Of a stretch of DNA of 44,128 nt, positions 35,300 to 43,231 are shown piece by piece (the stretch's first letter is position 1; each line of letters opens with the position of its first letter). The notes beneath the pieces are model-generated. The model saw only the letters and a list, made by a program, of their open reading frames with translations. It had not been told where the DNA came from and ran no database searches. Location: contig CALVKI010000068.1 in NCBI GenBank assembly GCA_944332635.1, forward strand, positions 1-44,128. The letters run 5' to 3'. Source of the stretch: an uncultured Bacilli bacterium (lineage in GTDB: Bacteria > Bacillota_I > Bacilli_A > RF39 > UBA660). The translations under genes were made by a program, and so were the position numbers.

Positions 35300-37573
35300 A
35301 TGGCAAAAAAGAAAAAAAAGAAACAAACTAAAAAGAGTTTTGAATATAAATATGAATTAATAGGTCTTGTTTTACTTATTTTATCAGTTTTAGGAATTGG
35401 TAAATTAGGTGTGGCTGGAGAGCTAGTTGCTTCTTTTGCTTTGTTTTTAGTTGGCTCTATTTATATGGTTTTATTGGCTATATTTTTTATTGTTGGTGGA
35501 TATTTACTTATCAAAAGAGAATGGCCAGATTTTTTTTCTACGAAACTTATAGGTCTTTATATTCTTAGTGTTGGATTTTTGGTAATTATGCATCAAGACT
35601 TTGTTTTAGAACATGATGGTAATATGATGCTTATTTTTAGGACTACTATGGATCAATTAGTTGCATCCTTTAATGGAGTTATGAATACTGGTATTTTAGA
35701 AAATTGGTATTCTGTTGGTGGCGGAATTATTGGATGTGTTTTTGCTATTATATTTGATAAATTGTTTTCTTATACGGGTATGCAAATAGTTTCTTGGGTA
35801 TTTGTTATAGTTGGATTTTGTTTGTTTACTGGTTTTTCTATTGTTGATTTTGTACGTGATAAGATTTCAAGACAAAAAGAAAAACTAATACAGGTTAAAG
35901 AACGTAAAATTAGTAAAGAAGAAAAAGAGGAGAAAAAAGCTGTTATTATTAGTAATGGTGATGAGGAGTCTATAGAAAAAGATAATCATATTAAAATTAC
36001 TAGTATTGAGGATTTGAAAAAAGTTCCTATAAAAGAAAATGTTGTGGATGAAAAAGATGATCAAGTTAGTACAGGTGTTATTGTTACTAATCATGAATAT
36101 CAATTACCACCAATTAGTTTATTGAATCAGCCTAAGAAAAAGCAGAAGGAGACAGATGAATCTTCTATTGAAAAGAATATTGAAACTTTAGAGAGAGTTT
36201 TAAAAGATTTTAAAATCGTTGGTAAGGTAGTGGAAGTTCATATTGGACCTACTGTTGCTCAATATGAACTTGAAATCGCTAGTGGTACTAGGGTTAATAA
36301 AATCACTAGTATTAATCGTGAAATTGCTTTAGCTCTTGCTAAAAAGGATGTTAGAATTGAAGCTCCTATTCCTGGTAAGAACACTGTGGGTATTGAGTTT
36401 GCTAATGATGTTGCAACTCCTGTTAGTTTTTATGAAATAATTAGTAGTAAACAGATGATGAATGCTATGGATAAAAAGTTGATGGTTCCACTTGGTAAGA
36501 GTATCATGGGAGATATTGGTGTTTGTGAAATTAATAAAATGCCACATATGTTGATTGCTGGTACTACTGGTAGTGGTAAATCTGTATGTGTTAACGGTAT
36601 TATTTGTTCTATTTTAATGCGAGCAAGACCCGATGAAGTAAAACTTGTTATGGTTGATCCTAAAGTAGTTGAGTTATCTGTTTATAATGGAGTTCCACAT
36701 TTGATGTGTCCTGTTGTTTCTGATCCTAAAAAAGCAGCTGTTGCCTTAGCTAAAATGGTTGCGGAAATGGAGCGGCGGTATGAAACATTTAGTGAGACGC
36801 AAACTAAAAATATAGAGAGTTATAATGCCTATATTGATAAATGGAATGAAGAACATAAGGTAGATGGAGTTAAAAAATCAAGACTTCCATATATTGTTGT
36901 CATTATTGATGAGCTTGCTGATTTGATGATGGTTGCTGCAAAAGAAGTTGAAGATTCTATTCTTAGAATTACACAAAAAGCACGTGCGGCAGGAATTCAT
37001 TTGATAGTTGCAACACAAAGACCTTCCACAGATGTTATTACCGGATTGATTAAAGCTAATATTCCTTCTCGTATTTCATTTGCTGTAGGTTCTGGAATTG
37101 ACTCTCGTACAATTTTAGATCAAACTGGAGCTGAAAAATTACTTGGTAAAGGAGATATGTTATTTTTACCAATTGGTGTTAATTCACCAACTCGTATTCA
37201 GGGTTCCTTTATTACCGATGATGAAATTAAGAGAATTATTGATTTTACTGTAGAACAACAAAAGGCTCAATATGATGAGGCTTTGATGAATTTGGAAACG
37301 ACAGATCATAGTGTAAGTAGTGTTAGTGGTCAAGAGTTTGGTGATGCGGCTAATGATGAAGATCCTTTATATAATGATATTGTTCAGTTTGTTATAGAAA
37401 GTCAAAAAGCTAGTGCATCATTATTGCAAAGACGTTTTAAATTGGGTTATAATCGAGCGGCGAGACTTATTGATTTATTGGAAGAAAGGGGTATTATTGG
37501 TCCAACAAATGGTTCCAAACCTAGAGAAGTTCTTGTACAATTAGATAGCAGTAGTGAAGAAGAGACACAATAG
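35300..37573 (+). CDS. spoIIIE: DNA translocase FtsK/SpoIIIE
   Basis: A membrane-bound ATPase that pumps chromosomal DNA through the closing septum. Four to five transmembrane helices (about 20-185), a charged linker, then the motor: the alpha domain from about 290, Walker A GTTGSGKS near 421, Walker B YIVVIIDELADLM near 535, and ARAAGIHLIVATQRPSTDVITG. The C-terminal gamma winged-helix is present (SASLLQRRFKLGYNRAARLID). 757 residues. A TATAAT box at 35263-35268 and GGGAG at 35284-35288 lie upstream. This is the only FtsK-type gene seen; given sigK it could serve both division and spore formation. Confidence 0.95.
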   Translation: MAKKKKKKQTKKSFEYKYELIGLVLLILSVLGIGKLGVAGELVASFALFLVGSIYMVLLAIFFIVGGYLLIKREWPDFFSTKLIGLYILSVGFLVIMHQDFVLEHDGNMMLIFRTTMDQLVASFNGVMNTGILENWYSVGGGIIGCVFAIIFDKLFSYTGMQIVSWVFVIVGFCLFTGFSIVDFVRDKISRQKEKLIQVKERKISKEEKEEKKAVIISNGDEESIEKDNHIKITSIEDLKKVPIKENVVDEKDDQVSTGVIVTNHEYQLPPISLLNQPKKKQKETDESSIEKNIETLERVLKDFKIVGKVVEVHIGPTVAQYELEIASGTRVNKITSINREIALALAKKDVRIEAPIPGKNTVGIEFANDVATPVSFYEIISSKQMMNAMDKKLMVPLGKSIMGDIGVCEINKMPHMLIAGTTGSGKSVCVNGIICSILMRARPDEVKLVMVDPKVVELSVYNGVPHLMCPVVSDPKKAAVALAKMVAEMERRYETFSETQTKNIESYNAYIDKWNEEHKVDGVKKSRLPYIVVIIDELADLMMVAAKEVEDSILRITQKARAAGIHLIVATQRPSTDVITGLIKANIPSRISFAVGSGIDSRTILDQTGAEKLLGKGDMLFLPIGVNSPTRIQGSFITDDEIKRIIDFTVEQQKAQYDEALMNLETTDHSVSSVSGQEFGDAANDEDPLYNDIVQFVIESQKASASLLQRRFKLGYNRAARLIDLLEERGIIGPTNGSKPREVLVQLDSSSEEETQ

Positions 37574-37621
37574 TCTTTTCTTTTTTTTGTTTTCTTATTA
37601 TAATATTTTTACGAGGTAATT

Positions 37622-38260
37622 ATGAAAAGAATAAAGGTTAGTAAAAAATTTTTAGCTATTTTACTTAGTACAGGAATTATAGTTTCTTTTAGTAGTTGTA
37701 ACACTAGTGATGAGAAAGATATTTCTAATATGAGTGGAGATACTTTTTTAGATTTAGAAACTGGTATAAATAATGGTATCAGTACAAGTGAAGCTTCTTT
37801 GGTTCAAGAACCTTTTGATTATTTTTTTTCTGATTTGGCTGAAGTTAAAGGTATGATTGATGATAATAGAATTGATGAGATAAAAAGTAAGGCTAAGGAT
37901 ATTTTGGTTACTGGTATTGATTTTATTTTTTATGATGAAACAATCTCTGGTGTTAGTTTTGATGAATTAACTGAAACGGGAAAAGAAATTACTATGAATA
38001 ATTTAGCGTATTTAGGTGATATGGTTAATCAGGTTATTCCTGGATGGAAGGATGGGTTGTCAGATAAGTATTATATTGCTAGTGAATTTGTTGACAATAT
38101 ATATTTATTAGGTCTTGATAAAATACGAGAATATTTAGGAGATGAAAATTATGAGGCACTAGCTGATATTAAAAAGAAAATTTATGGTGATGTTCAGGAT
38201 ACTTATGATGATATTAAAGAATATGTCAAGTCATGGTATGAGGATTTTAGAAGTGGATAG
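37622..38260 (+). CDS. Lipoprotein of unknown function
   Basis: A signal peptide with lipobox: basic start MKRIKVSKKF, hydrophobic core, then SFSS-C26, so the mature protein is lipid-anchored at the outer face. After a Ser/Thr-rich linker the 150-residue body is acidic and mostly helical (FDYFFSDLAEVKGMIDD; LADIKKKIYGDVQDTYDDI). I recognise no family. GAGGTAATT is the ribosome site and a TATAAT box at 37599-37604 gives it its own promoter. Lies between spoIIIE and deoD. Confidence 0.75.
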   Translation: MKRIKVSKKFLAILLSTGIIVSFSSCNTSDEKDISNMSGDTFLDLETGINNGISTSEASLVQEPFDYFFSDLAEVKGMIDDNRIDEIKSKAKDILVTGIDFIFYDETISGVSFDELTETGKEITMNNLAYLGDMVNQVIPGWKDGLSDKYYIASEFVDNIYLLGLDKIREYLGDENYEALADIKKKIYGDVQDTYDDIKEYVKSWYEDFRSG

Positions 38261-38297
38261 TAATATTACTTCTTTTGTTTTCATTTTCATATATTCT

Positions 38298-38306
38298 TGA
38301 TATAAT
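38298..38306 (+). promoter_or_regulatory. Extended -10 promoter of deoD-ymfF-ymfH
   Basis: TGATATAAT, 25 bases before ATG 38332. No convincing -35 box. Confidence 0.5.
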
Positions 38307-38331
38307 AAATATTGTAGAAAGAAGGTGTGTT

Positions 38332-39048
38332 ATGGCAACGCCACATATAGAAAGTAAATTAGAAGATATAGCAGAAGTAGTTTTAATGCCTGGTGATCCC
38401 CTTAGGGCAAAATATATTGCAGAAAATTTTTTAGATGATGTAAAACTAATTAATACAATTAGAAATATGTATGGTTATACTGGATATTATAAAGGAAATA
38501 AAGTGACTGTTTTTGCATCTGGTATGGGAATTCCTAGTATTGGGATTTATTCTTATGAGCTTTATAAATTTTATAATGTAAAAAAGATTATTCGAATTGG
38601 TACTTGTGGTTCTTTTCATCCTGATGTTAAAATATTGGATGTCATTTTATCTACTGGTAGTTATTGTAAAAGTTATTTTTCTGTGTTATTAGATAATCAG
38701 GATGTTAATTTTGTTGATGCAAGTTATTTATTAAATGAAAATATTAAAAAAGTTGCGAAGGATACACATATTCCAATTAAAGTTGGTAAAACTATTACTA
38801 GTGATGTGTTTGATTTATATGTTGATAATGAAGATGTATTTAGAGCAAATTTTCCTGGTAATGATTATTTAGCAGTGGAAATGGAAGCTTTTGGGTTGTT
38901 TTATATTGCAAGAAAGTTAGGAAGAGAAGCAAGTTGTTTAATGACTGTGGTTGATTCTTTATATGATAAAAAAAGTCTTTCTAGTGAACAAAGAGAGCAA
39001 TCATTAAATCAAATGATAAGATTAGCTCTTGATGCTGTTATATTATAA
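38332..39048 (+). CDS. deoD: Purine-nucleoside phosphorylase DeoD
   Basis: Cleaves purine (deoxy)nucleosides with phosphate for salvage. MATPHIESKLEDIAEVVL, MPGDPLRAKYIAE (phosphate Arg25), FASGMGIPSIGIYSYEL, RIGTCGS (second phosphate loop), and EMEAFGLFYIA (ribose Glu) are the hexameric DeoD signatures. The catalytic Asp lies in TVVDSLYDKK; many family members have SDH here, so the His is replaced by Ser. ATG 38332 follows GAAGGTG; a longer frame opening at 38275 would run through the promoter. 238 residues. Confidence 0.94.
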   Translation: MATPHIESKLEDIAEVVLMPGDPLRAKYIAENFLDDVKLINTIRNMYGYTGYYKGNKVTVFASGMGIPSIGIYSYELYKFYNVKKIIRIGTCGSFHPDVKILDVILSTGSYCKSYFSVLLDNQDVNFVDASYLLNENIKKVAKDTHIPIKVGKTITSDVFDLYVDNEDVFRANFPGNDYLAVEMEAFGLFYIARKLGREASCLMTVVDSLYDKKSLSSEQREQSLNQMIRLALDAVIL

Positions 39049-39068
39049 TTTTTGAAATGGGGTAAAGT

Positions 39069-40340
39069 ATGGAATATATAAAAAAAGATTTAGGTTCTTA
39101 TAATTTGCATTTGATTAAAACCAATCAATTTAAAACAATTACTGTTCGCATTGCATTTCGTAGTCCTATAGTGAAAGAAGAAATTACTTTGCGTAATGTT
39201 TTATGTGATATGTTTTTACAGTCTAGTAGTATGTATCCAAGTAAAAGAGAGTTAACCATCGAAGCACAAGAGTTGTATGCCGCAGATATTCAAACTAATA
39301 ATTCTAGACTTGGTAATTATAATAATTTAGATATATATTTATCAGTTTTACATGATAAATATACTGAAGAAGGAAATTTTAAAAAGGCACTAAAATTTTT
39401 AAATGAAATAGTTTTTCATCCTGATATTTATGCAAAAAAATTTTCTTCTGAAAAGCTAGAGATTGTTAAAAGTACAATGCGTAGTAATCTTTCTTCTTTA
39501 AAAGAAGATGGATCTAACTATAGTTTACTTCGTTTATTTGAAGTGATGGATAGGTCTAGAGTGTCTTCTTATAGAATGGTTGGATATTTAGAAGATTTAG
39601 ATAAGATTACACCTGAAGCTTTATATCAATATTATCAAAAGGTAATGCGTAGTGATATGGTTGATGTTTTTGTTATTGGTGATATTGATTTTAAAGAGAT
39701 TACAAATATGATTCGTGAGGTAGTTCCTATTAAGACAGTAAAGAGGCAAAAAATTCCTTATTTACTTGCTGATGTTAGGCCTAGGTCTAGGAGAATATTT
39801 GCAAAAGAAAAAGTTGATACTACACAATCTAAATTGGCTATAGGCTGTAGATGTTATGGTCTTTCTTCTTATGAGAGAAATTATGCTCTTACTTTATATA
39901 ATATTATTTTAGGTGGTAGTGGAGATTCTAAATTATTTAAGGAAGTTAGAGAAAAAAATTCATTATGTTATGTAATTAACTCTGTTCCTAATAAACTTGA
40001 TCATTTAGTTTTAATTCGAGCTGGTATTGATAAAGAGAATTACTCTAGAGCATTAGAACTTATTGAAAAGGAATTACAAGATATGCGTAAGGGTATTTTT
40101 AGTGATGAAGATATAAAGATTGCGAAAGAATATTTCTGTACAGCATTGGATGAAGTGTTAGATAGTCCTAATAGAATTTTAGATAATTATTATATGATGG
40201 AGTTACTTGGTACTGATGATTTGGAAGAAAAACGTCGTAAAATTATGGAAGTTAGTAAAGCGGACATTGTTAAAGTGGCTAAAAAGGTTAAGATGGATAC
40301 AGTATTTTTATTAGAGGGTGATAGTCATGAAGAAAATTAA
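39069..40340 (+). CDS. ymfF: M16-family protein YmfF-like, catalytic motif missing
   Basis: An M16 (insulysin/processing-peptidase fold) protein of 423 residues without the zinc motif HxxEH in its first domain; the equivalent area reads CDMFLQSSSMYPSKREL. The second-domain stretch GGSGDSKLFKEVREKNSLCYVI is the conserved M16 partner motif that binds substrate and completes the active site of its partner. It pairs with the next gene. In B. subtilis, YmfF and YmfH are linked genetically to 5-aminopentanol modification of EF-P; the mechanism is unclear. Twenty bases after deoD, with GGGG as ribosome site. Confidence 0.88.
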   Translation: MEYIKKDLGSYNLHLIKTNQFKTITVRIAFRSPIVKEEITLRNVLCDMFLQSSSMYPSKRELTIEAQELYAADIQTNNSRLGNYNNLDIYLSVLHDKYTEEGNFKKALKFLNEIVFHPDIYAKKFSSEKLEIVKSTMRSNLSSLKEDGSNYSLLRLFEVMDRSRVSSYRMVGYLEDLDKITPEALYQYYQKVMRSDMVDVFVIGDIDFKEITNMIREVVPIKTVKRQKIPYLLADVRPRSRRIFAKEKVDTTQSKLAIGCRCYGLSSYERNYALTLYNIILGGSGDSKLFKEVREKNSLCYVINSVPNKLDHLVLIRAGIDKENYSRALELIEKELQDMRKGIFSDEDIKIAKEYFCTALDEVLDSPNRILDNYYMMELLGTDDLEEKRRKIMEVSKADIVKVAKKVKMDTVFLLEGDSHEEN

Positions 40341-41607
40341 TTTAAAAGGACTGGATTTAGTTGCTTATACTGAAACTCTTTCTAATGGATTAGATATTAT
40401 TTTTGTTCCATTTGAAAAAAAATCTAATTATTTTATTAGTTATGCAACAAGATTTGGAAGTGAGATTACTAGTTTTACACCAAGTGGGGAAAAAAGAATC
40501 TATAAAGTACCAGACGGTATTGCACATTTTTTAGAGCATAAAATGTTTGAGCAGGAGTCGGGTGAAGATCCTTTTGCTTATTTTTCTAAAAGTGGTACAG
40601 GCGCTAATGCATCAACATCTTATGATAATACTCAATATATTTGTTATGGTACTAAAAACTTTGAAGATAATTTGAGATACTTATTACAATATGTTAATGC
40701 ACCTTATTATACTGATGAGAATGTTGAGAAAGAAAAGGGTATTATTGCTGAAGAGTTAAAAATGTATGCTGATTTACCTGATGTGCAGTTAGAAACGAGA
40801 TTGCGCCAAAATATATATCATGTTCATCCTAGAAGAGTAGATATTGGTGGTAGTGTTGATGAAATTTATAAAATAACTAAAGAGGATTTGTATTTATGCT
40901 ATAATAATTTTTATAGTCCTAATAATATGTTTATTCTTGTTGTTGGTAAATTTCCTATGGATGAAGCTATGAGTATTATTCATCAAGAATTAGATAGTAA
41001 AGAAAATTTGGAAAAGGCAGAAGTGTTTCTTATTAAAGAAAGGAAGAGTGTTCGTAAAAAACAAGATAGTTTTGTTGGAAATATTCAAGTTCCTAAGATT
41101 GGTGTGGGATTAAAGATTGCTATTTCTGACTTGGGTCAATATGCTGATTTAGAACTTGATTTATATTTAACTATGTTTACTACTATGCTTTTCGGTTCTT
41201 CTTCATTATTTAGAGAGCAGGCTCGTAGTGAAAAGCTTTTAAATAATTTTTATAGTGATTGGGATAATACGGAAGAGTATAAAACATTTTTGATTTTATC
41301 TTCTACTAATCATCCAGATAGTTTAATAGAAGCAATTAAAGAAGAATTTTCTAAGCATGAATTAGATGAAGCGATGTTTAATCGAATGAAAAAAGTATGG
41401 ATTGCTAATGAAGTTAAAATGGCTGATTATATTGATTCAACCGTAAATAATGTTTATGATGATATGATTCGTTATCATAGAGTCATTCCTAATAAAGTCG
41501 AAGTAATTCGTAAAATGAATATAAAAACATTAGAAAAAATTGTATCTAAAATTGATTTTGATAATTTGAGTGTTGTTATTATGAATGCTCAAGAAGAAGT
41601 ATTATAA
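40327..41607 (+). CDS. ymfH: M16-family zinc peptidase YmfH-like, active subunit
   Basis: Zinc peptidase with intact HFLEH (H67, E70, H71) and the downstream third ligand in the EKEKGIIAEELKMY segment. The rest of both M16 half-domains is present, including GSSSLFREQARSEKLL. 427 residues. ATG 40327 follows GAGGGTGATAGT and overlaps the ymfF stop by 14 bases, so the two are coupled and probably form a heterodimer. A terminator begins in its stop codon. Confidence 0.9.
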   Translation: MKKINLKGLDLVAYTETLSNGLDIIFVPFEKKSNYFISYATRFGSEITSFTPSGEKRIYKVPDGIAHFLEHKMFEQESGEDPFAYFSKSGTGANASTSYDNTQYICYGTKNFEDNLRYLLQYVNAPYYTDENVEKEKGIIAEELKMYADLPDVQLETRLRQNIYHVHPRRVDIGGSVDEIYKITKEDLYLCYNNFYSPNNMFILVVGKFPMDEAMSIIHQELDSKENLEKAEVFLIKERKSVRKKQDSFVGNIQVPKIGVGLKIAISDLGQYADLELDLYLTMFTTMLFGSSSLFREQARSEKLLNNFYSDWDNTEEYKTFLILSSTNHPDSLIEAIKEEFSKHELDEAMFNRMKKVWIANEVKMADYIDSTVNNVYDDMIRYHRVIPNKVEVIRKMNIKTLEKIVSKIDFDNLSVVIMNAQEEVL

Positions 41608-41629
41608 CTTGCTTTTTAGCAAGTTTTTA
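41605..41629 (+). terminator. Terminator overlapping the ymfH stop
   Basis: AACTTGC and GCAAGTT pair with loop TTTTTA, then TTTT follows. Confidence 0.88.
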
Positions 41630-41950
41630 ATTACAAATTAAAAAGGGTTATGTATGAGGACCTAAGGAGTATAGTTATATTAAGCTAGTATAGCTTGTGA
41701 TGTTATGAGGACTATCGTAATTTGTTATAATTGAGTTAATCTAATGAAAAAGTTACACATGAAGTTTAAGTAATGATTCATGTGCAATATAGTGTTCAAT
41801 AGGTGATATACTTGTCATAAGTAATAAGTTCTTTTGGATAATTTTTGTTTTCAATTAATATTTTATACGATTTTTTGCTTTTTTTCTATATTGATGATGA
41901 TACATCACTTCTAACTCTACTGTTTGTGTTTGCTTTCTTTTATAATTAGA
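41630..41950. other. Gene-free stretch with short inverted and direct repeats
   Basis: No credible frame. TATGAGGAC occurs twice (near 41653 and 41704). AAGCTA-GTA-TAGCTT (about 41682-41696) and CACATGAA with TTCATGTG (41756-41763, 41777-41784) are inverted repeats without T runs. In one frame the two direct repeats read YEDLRS and YEDYRN between stops, so a decayed gene is possible, as is a structured RNA. Confidence 0.35.
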
Positions 41951-41978
41951 TTGACAATCGTGCTATTAGATGTATAAT
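41951..41978 (+). promoter_or_regulatory. Strong sigma-A promoter of the kinase-like gene
   Basis: Perfect TTGACA (41951-41956) and TATAAT (41973-41978) with a 16-base spacer, the best consensus promoter in the window. The expected transcription start near 41985 lies in the right arm of the inverted repeat. Confidence 0.85.
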
Positions 41979-41992
41979 AGATAGCACGATTG
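41955..41992. promoter_or_regulatory. 12-bp inverted repeat straddling the -10 box (candidate operator)
   Basis: CAATCGTGCTAT (41955-41966) and ATAGCACGATTG (41981-41992) are perfect inverted copies separated by 14 bases that hold the -10 box. The left arm touches the -35 box and the right arm covers the start point. RNA from this promoter would lack the left arm, so a hairpin in its own RNA is unlikely and a protein-binding operator is the simpler reading. Confidence 0.7.
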
Positions 41993-42008
41993 AAATGGGG
42001 AAAAGATA

Positions 42009-42812
42009 ATGAAAGATTTAAAAGTTTTAAAGGATGATTATAGATTATTGGTAACAACTGATGGTAAGTATGTAGTTAAAAAATTTAAGTATTTGGGGAG
42101 AGAAGAAAACAAACAATTATCTGGAAAATTAGAGATAGGAACAAAAATCAAAATTGAAGGATTGGTCACACCTATAGATTTTACTTACAAACATGGTAAA
42201 GTAGATGAAGTCTATTATCCTTTCGCTTCGGGTAGAATTTTTGCTGATTTACTTAGTGAGAGTGGTTTTAATCTTCCTCTTGATGTTATTATCGATTATA
42301 TGGAAAATATAGAGAGAATAGTTAAGTTAGGACATTCTCAGGAACAAAAAATTATTTTTCCAGATTTATTAACGGAGGGGAATATCCTTTATGATAAAGG
42401 AACTGGTAAGGTTAATATAGTTGATTTCGATGGCCTTCAAGTTGGAAATTATAAGAGCGATGTGATTAGTGATTTTATCTTTAATTCTAATACATCTAGT
42501 TTACTTTTAAGTTCTAAGTATTATAGAGATGGTTTATTCACAAAAAATGTAGATTTATTTTCTATTTATGTTTATCTTGTATATTATTCTACAAAGATGA
42601 GGCTGCCTGCTGACCCTCAATTAAAAGAAAACCTTCTTGATCACTTATCTATTGCTGGTATTTTAGGAACGGATGCTGGTCAAAAGATTATGAATTTATT
42701 TAATCCACAACAGGATAATGATTATTTAGGAGATTCATTTAGACAATTAAAAGAAAATTATATTTTGACTGACTCAGTTCCTAAACAACCTAGGCAATAT
42801 GTTAGAAAATAA
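42009..42812 (+). CDS. Protein-kinase-like fold protein
   Basis: A 267-residue soluble protein with kinase-like landmarks. Near the N-terminus LVTTDGKYVVKKFKYLG resembles strands 2-3 with a candidate ATP Lys. Around residues 119-128 DLLTEGNILYD resembles the catalytic loop (Asp, then Asn), but Asn is six residues after Asp rather than five. VNIVDFDGLQVGNYKSD follows, matching the DFG-like metal motif in the DxDxxQ form of bacterial TerY/PP2C-linked kinases. The glycine loop is weak. Protein kinase, small-molecule kinase, or pseudokinase all remain open. GGGGA is the ribosome site. Single gene beside a broken transposase. Confidence 0.6.
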   Translation: MKDLKVLKDDYRLLVTTDGKYVVKKFKYLGREENKQLSGKLEIGTKIKIEGLVTPIDFTYKHGKVDEVYYPFASGRIFADLLSESGFNLPLDVIIDYMENIERIVKLGHSQEQKIIFPDLLTEGNILYDKGTGKVNIVDFDGLQVGNYKSDVISDFIFNSNTSSLLLSSKYYRDGLFTKNVDLFSIYVYLVYYSTKMRLPADPQLKENLLDHLSIAGILGTDAGQKIMNLFNPQQDNDYLGDSFRQLKENYILTDSVPKQPRQYVRK

Positions 42813-43130
42813 AGAACTTACGATGCTATTAATTGAACTTTTCAATAAACTGTCAATAAAAGAGTAGATATAAGAGATTTTAATTAAATTTTGATAGGGT
42901 TTTATATTCAACTGAATTTCTAAATATATCTGTGTAAAATAATAATTCTTCTATGATAAAATTGAGGAAATATATGGAATTTATCAAGTGCCATTTCGAT
43001 ACGAAATAATAAGTTGTGAGAAAAGCAAACTTATATTGTTTTATGTATTGATGTGTATTACTAGGAGAAAATGAAGTGGTAAGGTTTGTTAAATAGTAAA
43101 ATGCAATTAGTTGAAAAATATTATGATTAA
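42813..43130. other. Gene-free stretch between the kinase-like gene and the IS30 remnant
   Basis: AT-rich. A 99-codon minus-strand frame (42880-43179) has no ribosome site and runs through a hairpin, so I reject it. TCTGTGTAAA near 42932-42941 is the reverse complement of part of the motif at 390-400. Confidence 0.45.
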
Positions 43131-43163
43131 AAGAGAAAAAACAACTTTTTCTCTTGTTTTTTT
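43131..43163. terminator. Hairpin between the kinase-like gene and the transposase remnant
   Basis: AAGAGAAAAA and TTTTTCTCTT form a ten-pair stem with loop ACAAC. On the + strand GTTTTTTT follows, making it a plausible terminator for the kinase-like gene. On the minus strand a shorter TTTT follows. Confidence 0.6.
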
Positions 43164-43231
43164 CAAAAATTAAATGCAATTTAAATCATTTATATTTAAT
43201 CAATTGTTTTCTTTTTCTACAAATTATTTAT

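Noticed and set aside
42880-43179. 99-codon minus-strand frame
   Set aside because: Starts in a terminator hairpin, has no ribosome site and matches nothing I recognise.
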